Below are positions 13,192-25,250 of a stretch of DNA of 64,000 nucleotides, piece by piece. The stretch is from assembly GCA_028751875.1 (NCBI GenBank), contig CM054135.1, forward strand, positions 63,336,193-63,400,192, written 5' to 3'. Source of the stretch: Rapana venosa (Eukaryota > Mollusca > Gastropoda > Neogastropoda > Muricidae). Position 1 is the first letter of the stretch, and every line of letters begins with the position of its first letter. A program made the translations under genes and the position numbers. Under the pieces are notes generated by a model. The model made no database searches. It saw nothing but the letters and a program-made list of their open reading frames with translations, and had not been told where the DNA came from.

Positions 13192-14929
13192 AGAGAGAAG
13201 AGAAAGAGAGAGTCAAAACAAAACAAGTTTACCAATACATTTTCCAATCACAAAACCTTTCAACAAACGAGTTACTTGACTTTTATTTCTGTCCCTCTTT
13301 CCCTGAACCACATTTTAATGAGTGACCGACTAGGCTACATCCGTTCTTAATGTCAGTTTTTTGACTCCTTTAAACTTCGTGTTCCCATTCAAATTTTAGG
13401 GCAGATATAGTACAACAGAAGTAAAAAATCATATTCTTCATTCTCAGTGAAGCGTACACATCATAGGCTTAAAACAACAACAACAACCAGACAAACTATT
13501 CTGCCTAGGCATGAAATCACCTACTTTCCCTTTAAAACTGTTAAAATATAGACGTTTGTCAATGTCACTGACAAAACCTTTCAGCACAGGCCACGGGAGA
13601 AATCGAACGCTCTCTGCGGCCACTCAACCCACCGCGTCTCGCTGGCACTGTGGTGCCCACTTTTAAGCCATCCACTTTCTACTAGTGCGTGGCCTGTCAG
13701 CAGCAAGAAACGCCATGTACCACTGCAAAGAAAGAAAGGGAGTGCCACGTTCCGCGTGCACAGTGCCTACTAGGCCTACTACAGCCATCGTTTCAAAGAA
13801 ATGTCCCCCTTTCCCTTGCACTGTGCTGGGAGAATGATGGCAGTGTGGTTGGCTGACACTTTCAACCGTCCGTTGCTCCACAACCCATGAGGCCGTTACT
13901 TTTTTTCGTTTTATACCAACCAGCGGCGCGGCTTTGTTGGCAAGGCGCAGTGTCCTAGCCACGTCCCAAACCCTTTACATAAATTTAAGTGTTAAGTTCC
14001 CGTTAGGGAGTCTACACATGAGTCAACATTCAAGACTGAACGGGGAGCTAGCCACCACAGACAAGCAACGCCTACGGGGCTAACATGCTGTCGGATATTT
14101 ACAATGAAAACTATATACAAAAGTCTGCGACTGATCATATAGCCTAGGCTAAAGCCCTTTCAGCGTGGAACGGTGCATACCTACGCCGATCCCTACTTTA
14201 TTTATACTTCTAGGGACTGAAATTCACTACAGCACACCGACTAACTTAGTAAAATTATCACCAGACTACCTATCACTGTTCATCCTCCTGAAATAAAGTT
14301 AAACTCGTTAAGTTGTATACATCTCATGGTACCGTAAGTCCCCTGGTAAATTAGCTGCCCAACACCCAGGTAGGATCAGTTTCAGCCCCCTGCATTGAAT
14401 CAACAGGTTGGCATATTGGAGGCGCCGGCCATCTGTGGCACAGACTAGACCCTAGGCTACAGTGTCTTAACGGATGATAGATGGGGCTAATAGAGCAGAT
14501 CTAGTAAATCATTTCCTCGTCTTAATAAACTGTATTGGATTGCACGTTTGCTTGTGGTGATTCACTTTGACCTAGTCTTCTAGAAAGACTTCAATCAATG
14601 CAATCATTTTCTATTTGAAAATTAAGCATTTCAGCCAGGTATTTTTTCGATAAAATGTTTCAACAACGTGACCCGGGTCGCTATATATATATATATATAT
14701 AGATATATATATTATATATATATATATTTATATAGATATTTTTAGTTATATATAGATTAAAGAGAGAGAGCGAGAGAGAGAGAGAGATCCTGATGTAATA
14801 GTCCATCCATTGGCTAACTATTCTCTCCTCCAACGATCCATTAGTCAACTGATAAGCAGTGATCAATGAATTTTCATCATTAGCAAAGTAGCTAGACCTA
14901 CAAGATACACAGAAATTGCAATAGCCTAT
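11799..14929. other. Intergenic DNA with compound microsatellites
   Basis: No gene is supported. There are compound (GA)n, (TA)n and (CT)n arrays at about 12,661-12,925 and 13,021-13,215, and (TA)n followed by (GA)n at 14,681-14,790. The minus-strand open frame at 13,663-13,962 (99 codons) resembles no family I know and is probably chance. Confidence 0.6.
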
Positions 14930-17900
14930 ATGTACCGGTCCCCCATGGTGTATCACCTTGTCGGGTGGGAGGGGCTTGCGGCGGCAATGACCCCCAACGA
15001 TGGGCGGGCTTCGGCCTCTGGCAGGTTTCAACCAGGCTCAACAGTCGGGGGAGAGGAGCAACTAAACATGCAACCCGGTCCCTCCAGTTGGGGTGTGCAA
15101 TTTTGGCTAAGACCCAGTCACTTAAAAACCCGTTCGGTTATGACAACGGCTAGTAACCTTCGTACGACGACATGTTGGGGAAGATCCTCTCTGGAGAGCC
15201 TATGACCGTGCTTGAAAGCCTCCGGTACCAGTGCGCCGACCTACGCTGGTAACAACCAAGTCAACAACCAGGATAGTCGGAACACATGAGACCCTGTATG
15301 AAACCGTAAACACACAGGTGATAGAGAATGCAAAGTACACCCTAAAGAGCCGGCCTTGCGAGACCAAATAGGAACCGGCAACAAAGCGCGAGTGTGACAC
15401 ACATCTACGCTGACAGAAAAAGGCCAGCCACTCACATGGAGTAACGCTGCTGATGAGACCTAAGCAACGCAAGCACTGCTTCCTGGAACCATGTCACCAA
15501 GGATCCCTCACACACGTTTCAACTCAAAGGCAGAAAGTTAACCACGTGCATGCTACCGCCAACAAATACACAGAGTAGAGATTAGGAAACCTTCTTTGAA
15601 CAAGACCCAGACCTTCATGAGACACAGCCACCAAAGAGGGATCTAAAAATACTAATGGAACATGAAGGCCAAATGGGGACAGACAACACAAACCGAGGAA
15701 CTGGATCAAGGGCAGACATGCGACTGGTGTACAAAAAATGAAAAATGGAGAACCGTTACAGAATTTTGCATGTGGAACACTTGGCCAGTGGAGCACCATC
15801 TTCCGCACTAAAAGTCCACAAGGACCACATGACGGCCCCCGATGCTAGACTGAAAACCAGATTGACCACAGCACCATCGGCGAAAGTGGAGATGACCGGC
15901 ATGAGGTTCAGGGTGAACACGAGCGTTGCAGCATCAACCATCATCTTGGTGTTGCCATCCTCCAAGACAGCTCAAAGCCTACATCGACCGCAGTAAGACC
16001 ATCACACAAGTTCATGTGCAAAGCCTAAGAATAGAAAAAATTAGAAGAATTCCAGGCTCGAACTGAGGAACAACTCAGGGTGCTTTCCTCTGCCAGAGGA
16101 AACAGTCGAAGAGGCAATGGCAGAGTCTACTTGAACCTGAAGACAACAGGCCATTAACATACGGGGGAAAGAAAAAACAAGAAAAAAAACAAGGAGTTCT
16201 GAACAACAGAATCATGGGCACTGAGCACCGAAGAAAACAGCTGAAAAGATCAGATCAACCATAACACAAATTCAAAAAGAAACAGGAACTGCAAGCATCT
16301 CTGGGACAAAAACCGGCAGTAAAAGGAAATCAAGAAGAGACAAGAAAAATTCTTGGAGGAACGGACTCAGAAGCAAGACTGCAGCAGGCAAAGAATATGA
16401 AAGACGTACAGAGCACGAAACTCTCTCAGAAAAAACAACAAATCTACTGCCCTAGTCTAAGATAAAGAATGGCAATAACCATTCCATTGAGGAGGACCAG
16501 ATAGCATGAGGCATAGCACTTGCAAAGAAACGCTCAACAACCTGCACCACCCATGCCGCCGGACAGCCTCCCCCCCTCCTACATGATATCCTTGCATCAA
16601 CACCGGCCCCCCACCAAAATGAAGCACCAAAGCCATCAATCACTCATATCACAAAGCAGCAGGCCCCAACTGATACCACCAGCTCTGGAAGGCGGACATC
16701 CAAACGTCACTGAGATGGTATACCCACCCCTATACAAATCTGGTGCAAAGAGTGTACCAAAGACTGAAAAAGGCCATCTCGTTAACGCCAAAGAAAGGGG
16801 ACCTTCCCCTGCAACAACTGGAGAGGAATCAGGCGACTTCCCAGCCAGGAAAGTACTGACAAGGATCATGCTAACAACTGAAGAACACACTGGACAAGAA
16901 CACTTCGGATGGAACAAGGCAGGCGTTTAGCATACTGATCAGCACAGATCAAATCGCCTCATGGCGCATCATCCAGTAAGCATCCCGTGGAGTGGCAGAC
17001 CCCCTGAGATGCATCGTTGTCGACTTCCAAGCATTGACAGCGTCGACAGAGATGGCAGTTGGAAACCTGATATCACTATGGGTTCCAACCAAAGTTCATC
17101 ACCATCATCCACACCTATATATAATGCTACCTGTCAATCTGCATGAAGGAAACTGACGGAAGCCCGTCTCTCGTACAGACCGATGGTTCGCACTTCCGGT
17201 TGTCGCCAACCAGCTTCCTGTTGGTGTTGACGATAATCGGCAAGCCAAGCAGCAGGAACCCATACAGTGGACACTCATGAAGCTGCTGGAAATGCCTTTA
17301 TTCGCTGAAAATCATCCTTCTCCGTGCCAAACAACATGACGCACAAAGAAGCCTTTTCGTGTTGCAGACAAGCTGAAAAGTACTGGCCTCCAATCAACAT
17401 CGGAAGAACGGAGATCAGGAGTAACAACAAAACACATGACCCAGTGCGTCTGCAGCAAAGGAAACACAAAGAAGTCCAGCAAGTTTATGTACCTGGCAGT
17501 ACCGTCAGTAAAGATGGGGAACAGTTGTAGACATCAAGTCCGAATCAACAAAGCCCGTGCAAGCCCTTTCAACACCCGTCGCCAATGTGGGGTCAACACC
17601 CTCTCATTGCAAAAAGATTAGTTCTACAACACCAATGTCATATCGGTCCTATTTTACTTGAATGGCGCACAATCCTCGGGTAACATTAAACCAACTCCCA
17701 CAAACGCCATCTTTTACCAACAAGGCCTCAGGTACAGCTACAGCAGTGCCGCAGTCATATCCAACAACAACGTGGGACTACCAACAAACCCCAATTGATC
17801 CACCTTAATCAAGGAAAGTGGGGATGGATCGGCCATACAATCGCAAAGCCTGCGTCAAATGTCAACCAGACAGCCCGTGGACTGGAATCACAAGGAAGCG

Positions 17901-18085
17901 AATGTGGGGTCGAACCAAAGCAAGACCCTTGGCGCAAGAAGTGTTGAACGATGAAACAAAGGCAGCCGAATGACATGGGCCGAGCCGGAAAGGTCGCCCA
18001 AAACCGATTCTTGGAGGATGTTTGTTCAGCCTATGTGTTGCCCCAAGGAACAAGAGCAGAATCATTAATCAAGTAGTGTACCCGT
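14930..18085 (+). pseudogene. Near full-length but heavily decayed non-LTR retrotransposon
   Basis: The element appears to run from a GC-rich 5' region (14,930-15,740) through a decayed endonuclease to a decayed reverse transcriptase. Readable islands keep the right order: CNNWRGI at 16,810-16,830 (preceded by PKKGDL), TDQIASWRIIQ at about 16,944-16,976, DSVDRDGSWK at 17,036-17,065, a relic of the NTNV-LLYG block near 17,620-17,660, and the C-terminal WGWIGHTI at 17,819-17,842. The frame shifts every few tens of codons and stops are frequent, so this is a dead, old copy. Motif wording is closest to the element at 44,477-46,543. About 3.1 kb fits an RTE-type single-ORF element, though the clade is inferred. 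Confidence 0.8.
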
Positions 18086-18279
18086 TCCTACATAGTTTTT
18101 GGTCAGCTTAGACAATGATGACATCGTAATCATGGTGCAGTTAGACATAATAACAGAACATGCAAATGTCTGCCATAAACTGTTGGAGGAGCCGCTAGGG
18201 CACCAGATTAGGTGGCTTTTATTCGCTTTCCTCCCTTAAGACGAGTGGGGGGGAAAACCGGCGATTGCTGGTGACCTGT

Positions 18280-18522
18280 TCATAACTCCTGCCACTTAAC
18301 TTGGTCATACACCACTTTGGTTTTGTTGTTGTTTGTTTGCGGGTCCACCTCAATGTTGCCCTCCTTGACAGTTATTTGCAGAACATTTTTGCAAGCACTG
18401 GGCTCGTGTAACACAGACATACGACAAAGAGTGTGAGTGCTTGGTGCACCAAACAAAGATACGGAACAGAGCTGACCACCCGACATATCGCCAAAGTACC
18501 CTGGCCACCTGCCTACCATACC
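18280..18522 (-). CDS. Unassigned open frame, possible exon
   Basis: A 79-codon open frame on the minus strand with reasonable composition and several cysteines (GGQLCSV, HTLCRMSV, EPSACKNV). The G-x-C ... C ... EP-x-x-C spacing faintly recalls a mannose-6-phosphate-receptor-homology (MRH) lectin domain, but the conserved tyrosine after EPxxC is absent and the domain would be incomplete. Weak splice-like signals flank it (ttgtag before, aacag|gt after). I do not recognise the protein; it may be non-coding. Confidence 0.18.
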   Translation of the reverse strand, partial: GMVGRWPGYFGDMSGGQLCSVSLFGAPSTHTLCRMSVLHEPSACKNVLQITVKEGNIEVDPQTNNNKTKVVYDQVKWQEL

Positions 18523-18629
18523 TACAAGGGATAACTATTCTCATTGCCACGGAATACAGATTGATCAATTATGCATCGTAATAGTTTAAGGAATTGCGGT
18601 CAAATGAAATGCAACCGGCCTGGGCGTGG

Positions 18630-18674
18630 TGTGTGTGCGCGCGCGCCCACGCACCCACACACACACACCACACC

Positions 18675-18713
<39 letters not shown>

Positions 18714-18908
18714 CGTGACACGGCCATCACCTCACGAAAATACAAACAAACCAACAGCATATCCATAAAATGAAGCCCTAAAAGGCCTACGATTTGAAAC
18801 CCCCCTATGCTAAATCGTACAGCAAGGTTTTACCAGTTACACACACACCTAGTAGATTCTTAAGTGGCTAAAATATGCCGAAACATACCTTGAATCTAGC
18901 TGGCATTT

Positions 18909-18989
<81 letters not shown>

Positions 18990-19003
18990 GTGTGTGTGTG
19001 TTT
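18630..19003 (+). repeat. CA, AT and GT microsatellites
   Basis: GC/CA alternation with (CA)n at about 18,630-18,712, then (AT)n running into (GT)n at about 18,911-19,003. The 200 bp between them show no feature. Confidence 0.9.
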
Positions 19004-19239
19004 AGGTTGCCCAGTTGTTACAACACTGTGACAAGACTAATCTCTCTTGTCCCTTTCAACCATGCTTTCAATGGTCTTTTTCGATAGCCTAACGTGGTAA
19101 GATCACTTGTCCGTATTGTAGAGACAGAAGCCTATTCCTTTTCCGCCAAGCAGATCACGGGATCAAGAGTGATCATTTTAAAATTTCAAACATAAAGGGA
19201 TTCCTTCCTTCATCCATTAGGTCTGTGTGGTACTTTTCC

Positions 19240-19398
19240 TATTCCCTTGCTACTGATAAGTTATTTTGGAATGTTTTAACCAATATGAAATGTAGCTTTT
19301 TGGTGTCTCTCGAGATTATGATGCCTATCAATCTGCCTGTCAGTATTGTAATTGCCCTTCATGGGATAAATAAAGTTTTTTTGACTTTGACTTTGAAG
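19240..19398 (+). mobile_element. LINE 3' end fragment with TTGACT tail
   Basis: This stretch shares the sequence tcagtattgtaattgccc, and the following ttcatg...aaagt...tttttgactt, with minus-strand copies at 48,128-48,262 and 54,281-54,415. The end ttgactttgacttt is the short tandem tail typical of some CR1/L2-like LINE 3' ends. Only the 3' UTR is present; the element is 5' truncated. Confidence 0.65.
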
Positions 19399-19567
19399 TG
19401 CTTTCTTTTTCCTGTGCTTGAAAAAATTCCTTGGTTCTTTTCCTCTTTTCGATTTATGGGTGCTCTCTCGATTTTTTGGGGGGATTTTTTTTGGGACACA
19501 CTGAAGTTAGTGTTACGTGAGAACATAACTTTTTGTGATCAATATTAATGTTTAATGGATTTTTTTT

Positions 19568-19967
19568 AACCAGTTCCTGGGCTAGAGATCCAAGATTCAC
19601 CAATGGTGAAATTTTGTGTATACATCGTTTTGACCCACCATCAAGGTAGCCGCATTCCGACCTCGGGGATGGTGTCGAAACACAACAGCTGTATGTTTAG
19701 GGTTTTGGGTTCGGCTTTCTTTTATTTTAATTTTGTCATCCGTTCCTATCGGCACAAAGTGGCCTTCTCTTTCAAAAGGCAGAACGGGTTTTCAGCGTCC
19801 GTGCAAGATATTCTGCGTGGCCTCCGTTTATAGTCTTATTCGAAGTTCTTTAGGGGAGGAATGGAGTCAGCACTGATACTCAAGGGTAAACTCCCCTAAA
19901 TCGGGTATCTCCTTGGTGGCTCCGTCAGGTCAGGAGCCCTGTGTTCTAACCACTCGCCCCTGCCACC
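19568..19967 (-). mobile_element. tRNA-derived SINE (family A), long form
   Basis: Read on the minus strand it has a tRNA-like head (gagtggttag, near 19,950), then the family core: the gactataaac block, the cgttctgcctttt block, and a long-form tail with gtcggaatgcggctacc and tcaccattggtgaa. It is a non-coding, RNA polymerase III-type retroposon. It lies head to head with the plus-strand copy at 20,117. Confidence 0.8.
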
Positions 19968-20116
19968 CCCCCCCCCCCCCAAATCTCCTTCCCAACTTAA
20001 GGCTTTAAAACAGGTGATTTCCTTTTTTGAGACCGAGAGCAGAGGAGTCAGTGTGAGAGGCACACCAGCTACTCAGTGATGTACGTAAACTACGCTTAGG
20101 TCTATGATTATCCCCA
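19968..20116. other. Spacer between inverted SINE copies
   Basis: Contains a C run (about 19,967-19,980) and no other recognisable feature. Confidence 0.5.
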
Positions 20117-20430
20117 TGTCCTTCGGATGAGACTATAAACCGAGGCCCCGTGTGTGAACGCATGCAGAACATCTTGTGCACACGTTAAATCCTGTTCCGC
20201 TTTTCGAAAGAGTAGGCCATTGTGTGCCGGTGGGAACAGATGACAAAATTTACAAAACCGCATACACACGGGGACTAGATTAAAAAAAAAAAGCACATGA
20301 GTGCTTATTCCATTATCCTCGATATTTAAACTTTTTTTTGGTTTTAAAGTCATCTGAGCGCTTTGATTTGTTGCTTTACAAGATTCAGGCTATATAAATT
20401 CTATACATTATTATTAGTATTATTAGTATT
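20117..20430 (+). mobile_element. SINE family A, 5' truncated, with ATT tail
   Basis: Begins at ccttcggatgagactataaa, runs through the core (cgcttttcgaaagagtaggc) to the 3' block gagcgctttgatttgttgc and catacattattatt, and ends in an (ATT)n tail. The same 3' block, reversed, is seen at 29,041, 49,913 and 56,051. This shows that the AAT arrays there are SINE tails. Confidence 0.85.
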
Positions 20431-21093
20431 ATGATGCTTATCACCTGAACATAAAGTGGGACCTACCCCATGCATGTGAGGCCGCCAGACCCGTCAATGG
20501 GACATCAATCTATTCGAAACAGTGGAGACTTTATTGTAGTGACTTGCTTTATTTCCAGAGTTGTGGCATAGTATGTTTTGAGAGAGAATTATGTAACAAG
20601 AAAAGATTTTTGACACACACACACACACACACACAAACAGCCACTCAGTTATGCCCGTGATTTGTTCTGTTTAAAGTAACACGACCAACTGCTAGATCTG
20701 ACTGTCATTAATGTGGGGGGAAAAAATGTTGTTCTGGCCTGGTATTCCTAAAGTCTCTGATTTGCAGTCTCAGATTTCTTTTGGTGATCGGCTGTCAGTG
20801 ATACAACCTGAAACTGAACTGAAAGCAGGGTGGGAATGTATGATTATAATATAGATCATGATACTGTAATGGCTTTGACGCTGGCCGGTCAATATTCTAG
20901 TACCCAATCACTGATGGTTTCATTACCATGTCGGGGGTTGATAACTAGCCCAATCAGTCGACTACACACCTAGTTTACGGTTGTTGTTAAGTCAGCTTGA
21001 AACTGCTGGTCAGCTGCACTGGGGTTGTCTTTTCCTGAAGGTTACTGCTCTGACTATAGGTATGTGCATGTAAGCCTATGTTATGTGTTATAA

Positions 21094-21154
<61 letters not shown>

Positions 21155-22305
21155 TGTGTGTGTGTTCACGAATAAGTAATAATTGGCCTACATTGACGAA
21201 ACATAGACTTGAGCATTCGGCAAGCAACTGCATAGATAAACACAGTATCAGGCTTCATACTGTAAGACCAATACAGTGAATTTCCCGATCATCGTTTATC
21301 GTATCTTTCTTTGTTCCACAGCTGGAAGTCAGAGATTAACGATGACCACTAGTGGACTGAAAAGTGTGCATATTCGGCGGGTTTTTCCATCGTTAAGGTG
21401 ACCGACCTGGTCGGTCAGTGACAAAAATTGTCTATTTTGTAGAATCCGGACTTCTTCTTTTTTTAAAAAATTATGCAAGAGTTACGGCAACGTGATCCTC
21501 AACCCGATGACATGTGCACGGGCATTCTCTTAAAATAAGAAGTAAACAAATTCACGCACCTAGCTTTTGAAAAAAGACTTTTAGCTCAAAGCCAGACCAT
21601 CGGAGTGTGCCGGCAGGAACGGATGACAAAAAATGGAAGAAGTAAACTGTGACTAGCATCGTGTTTAGTTAGTATCATCTCTGACGTTGTCACTGACCGA
21701 CCAGGTCAGTTCCACTCAGTTGTACATCAAACTCTGACTACTTGTCCTACCCCCTCCCCTCTCTGTCCCAGCTTTTTATCCTTACGTTTTTTATGGTTTA
21801 GTTTGATCAGTAAAGTATTTCCAATCCTGTGAGTTCAGACTCCTTGTATGCCAAAGTGGGCTGTCGCGAAAGTGTGTTAGTATGTCAGTCTGTTGGGATG
21901 GTACAGGGGGCTGTCTTTGGACCAACTGGCTAACCTGAGCCTGAGCCGTGAAGAGGAAACTTGAGTTTCCGAATACGCATAATATATCCTGTTTCTTTTT
22001 CATGCCTTCAGCAAGATCTCAGTCTCGAGCTTGTTAGCGTAGCCTATCCATTGCTTTCAAGTAATAAAATTCAAGTTGCCGTCAATGTTTTGAATAGTCA
22101 CACAGACATCTTGATACTTATAAACAAAATCTTCATAATTAAGAGTGCACAAAAATACTAAGTAAAGATTTGAAAGTCGGGTTTTCAGGGCTGCCGATAT
22201 GTATAGGCCTGTGTATGTGTCTGTGACTCAAACGGCCTGTATTTGCTGGGACAGAGAGAGAGAGAGGGGAGGGAGAGAGGGGGAGAGAGAGAAGAGGAGA
22301 GAGAG

Positions 22306-22340
<35 letters not shown>

Positions 22341-22716
22341 GGGATGATCCATGTATGAGGCTGTATGAGCCATGAGGCTGTTAATTTAGGGTTATTTTGC
22401 ATTGGCTTTTACATAGGGCCTTGGCCTGAATAAGAGAGTATACTAGGTCTAAAGTAACAGCTAAAGAAAATTGAACAAATTCCATAAACGATGAAGAAAA
22501 CCATGACAAAATAATTCCATTATCATCACAGTTTATTTTGTGCACGAGTGTACTTGTACAACCGGCTTTCACATGTACACCCGACTGGCAGAAATACTTG
22601 AAAATAAAGGATAGTGTGGGGGAAAGCGACGAAAGGTTCCAGTAGTAGCCTAAAACAGACCATCATCTTATACACTCAATAATTTGAAACTATATAATCA
22701 TCAGGAGCCAGAAACA

Positions 22717-22752
<36 letters not shown>

Positions 22753-22839
22753 CATCATCATCATCATCATCATCATTGTTGTTGTTGTTGTTATTTAATT
22801 GTTTCCAAGCATTCATTGAACTCCCTGCCACATCCCCAG
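20431..22839. other. Intergenic DNA, microsatellites only
   Basis: No gene or known element is supported. Repeats seen are (AC)n at 20,613-20,636, (GT)n with GTGC variants at 21,097-21,168, GA-rich sequence at 22,253-22,336 and (ATT)n(ATC)n(GTT)n at 22,715-22,793. The block gaccgacc(t/a)ggtc appears near 21,401 and near 21,695, a short inverted similarity of unknown meaning. Confidence 0.55.
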
Positions 22840-23560
22840 AGATTCAACTAAATGATTCAATTCAGAAACAGCTCCCTACCTTGGCTTTTTCCTTGATCAA
22901 ACTCTTTCCTTTGATATACATATTTCTGTTGTTTGTCAAACACGGTGGTTTTTTTAACTACAAAGAATCAGTTCTGTCCGACATCTACTTCTCCCAGGAT
23001 GCAACAAAACTATTTTCAGTTGCTCTAGTACTCTCCGGACATGAATATTATAACTCCCTCTTGCTGGTTGCTCTAGATAGGCCTAGGGCCTACCTTTTTG
23101 TCTGAACTTCAGAAGGTTCAGAAACATTCTAGCACGACTTAATAAATCTGTCTCTACGTTACAACACTTCTAAATCCTCTCCATTTGCTCCATGAAAAAA
23201 AAAAGAAAGAAAGCATAAACTACAAAGTTTCTAACTTGTGTCACAGACTCTTGAACAACTTGACTCCCACCTACTTTGAAGAGTTTCTCAAACGCTACTC
23301 ACCTTCTCGACATCCGTGTTCATCAATTGATAGCCACTTAATCAAATATTGATTGACACGGAACCAAATCAGGTGGCAGCCGTACTTTCTTCTATCAAGC
23401 TTCTTTCTCATGGAATACATTACCTCTTTATGTCTTTACGTTTCCCATCGCTCTTTGAAATCCAGAAACAAACAAACGAAAAAGTCAATTAAAAAAAAAG
23501 AAGCACATTTACTTCTACTGCCTGTGTTTGATTCCAATTTACCGACCACTTTGTGATTGC
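22840..23560 (+). pseudogene. LINE reverse-transcriptase C-terminal relic (CR1/L2-like)
   Basis: Readable pieces follow the order of the C-terminal part of CR1/L2-type ORF2: ALVLSGHEYYNSLL near 23,020-23,060 (family form LVLSRLDYCNSLL), a decayed stretch equivalent to the neighbour-joining helices, RYSPSRHP near 23,293, and a final FPSLFEIQKQT near 23,440. Frames change near 23,100, 23,200 and 23,340, and stops interrupt all of them. The frame closes at 23,556, after which GT-rich 3' sequence follows. The upstream catalytic domain is absent, as expected for a 5'-truncated insertion. Confidence 0.7.
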
Positions 23561-24039
23561 TAGAAAGGACCAAAAGGGTATGGGGTGGGTGGGCTGTGAC
23601 TGAGGTCTGTTTGTGGGGGTGGGGTAGGAGATGGGTGGGTGGTGGGGTGGCGAGGTTTTGCTGTCTGTTTGCGTGTGCGCATGCGAGCATACGGGCGATG
23701 GTTTCAGTGCATGCCAGTCAGTGTTGTTTTGGATATTTTTCTTTGCCTGTGAATGGTTATACTGTTTACCCATAAAGCTTTTGCATTTTTTTGTTATAGA
23801 TTAGGCGTCCTAAAAAATAATGGTAATGATAGTGATGATGATGATGATTATCATGATCCTCCCCCTCCTTCTCCAGCACTGCAACACACCGCATTTTCAA
23901 TCTAAAAGACATTAAAACCATGGAATCAAATGATCAACGATAATGTACAGGAAAACACAAACAACACTTCACAGTTTGATATTGACAACGTATCCGTCTG
24001 ACAGGACCGTGTCAGTAAAATTAATATCAAAGCCAATAT
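23561..24039. other. G/T-rich 3' flank and intergenic DNA
   Basis: Probably the 3' untranslated end of the preceding LINE (G-rich, to about 23,810), then a (ATG)n run near 23,830-23,850. No gene is seen. Confidence 0.45.
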
Positions 24040-24420
24040 TAAAAGCAGGGCGGTATAGACGTTCGCCTGCCTGACAAGTAAACTGTGAGGTTCTGGGTTC
24101 AATTCCAAGCCCTTTCTTCCCAGTTTGACATTAAAATAGAACTGAATGTCAAGGCTTACTGAGGAGTCTCTAAACCAGTCGGACCCGTGAGCTTACGGAC
24201 TTGTGCACGTCAAAAGAACCCACAATAGCTGAAAATCGCAACAGATCAGGGAGGTACCTCCAATCGGTCCTGGCAAAATTGGTAGGTTCAATTCCCAAAT
24301 GGTATACCCGAAGTCGGAATGCGGCTACCCTAATGGTGGAGGATAAAACGTTCGCATACGCAAAAACCTCACCGTTGGTGAACTTTGCAGTTCTAGCCTA
24401 GGAGCAAAAGGGGGAGAAAA
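24040..24420 (+). mobile_element. tRNA-derived SINE, second or hybrid family
   Basis: A polymerase III B-box-like sequence (gggttcaattcc, near 24,094) follows an A-box-like cgttcgcctgcctgac. The body contains ttgtgcacgtcaaaagaac and cctggcaaaatt, common in molluscan SINEs. The tail reuses the family A long-form end (gtcggaatgcggctaccc, then tcaccgttggtgaac). It may be a chimera of two families. Confidence 0.6.
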
Positions 24421-24496
24421 AAAAGCATGAATAAGCAACAATATTCATGCATTTTTATGTAAGATCACGACTAGTACAGTAAAACGGATAAACTGC

Positions 24497-24509
24497 GCGC
24501 GCGCGCGCG

Positions 24510-24556
<47 letters not shown>

Positions 24557-24558
24557 CA

Positions 24559-24602
<44 letters not shown>

Positions 24603-24633
24603 CACATCACATCACATCACATCACATCACATC
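24497..24633 (+). repeat. Compound microsatellite: CG, CGCA, CA, CT, CACAT
   Basis: Five different simple repeats sit directly end to end, finishing with about six copies of the pentanucleotide cacat. Confidence 0.95.
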
Positions 24634-24640
24634 AAACCAA

Positions 24641-24769
24641 ATTATTTTATTTCGAGTATTGAATCAGCATCCTGTGCTTTTTCTTACATCCAGTCCCCGC
24701 CCTTAATGATTTTATGTCCTCAACAGGGCAAGGCTATCAGGTAACACACACACACACACACCCACACCC

Positions 24770-24811
<42 letters not shown>

Positions 24812-24877
24812 ACACAGAGAGACAGAGAGAGAGAGAGAGAGGGAGAGAGAGAGAGAGGAGAGAGAGAAGAGAGAGAG

Positions 24878-24918
<41 letters not shown>

Positions 24919-24990
24919 AATTCTTTATTTCGAGGATAATGAATAAGCACCCGTGTGCTTTTTTTTTTTACATCCAGTCGCAGCCCTTAG
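24641..24990 (-). mobile_element. Two SINE family A 3' fragments around CA and GA arrays
   Basis: The fragment at 24,641-24,712 (ttttatttcgag ... catccagtccccg) and the fragment at 24,925-24,990 (ctttatttcgaggataat ... catccagtcgc) are the same reversed SINE segment. Between them lie (CA)n at 24,743-24,812 and (GA)n at 24,817-24,914. Confidence 0.65.
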
Positions 24991-25089
24991 GGATATATAT
25001 GATAATAAAATAAAATAAAACCCATAGCAATACACTCAACAGTATATGGAAAAAAAATCAACACAAAAATCCCACAAAAGTCACCGGAG

Positions 25090-25091
25090 AG

Positions 25092-25156
<65 letters not shown>

Positions 25157-25250
25157 GTCGTGCCTGAATTTTCTGTAGTAGACTTCATCAATATTCTGGT
25201 GTTAATGACGACGCTTTTCTTTTTCATTCATTCATTCATTCATTCATTCA
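25090..25250 (+). repeat. (GA)n and (ATTC)n microsatellites
   Basis: GA run at about 25,090-25,154 and ATTC repeats at about 25,224-25,250. No gene is seen between 24,990 and the RhoGDI promoter. Confidence 0.9.

Noticed and set aside
13663..13962. 99-codon minus-strand frame
   Set aside because: No recognisable motif, no splice or promoter context; likely chance in a GC-richer patch.
14681..15031. 116-codon minus-strand frame
   Set aside because: Crosses TA and GA microsatellites into the 5' region of the decayed LINE; no protein resemblance.
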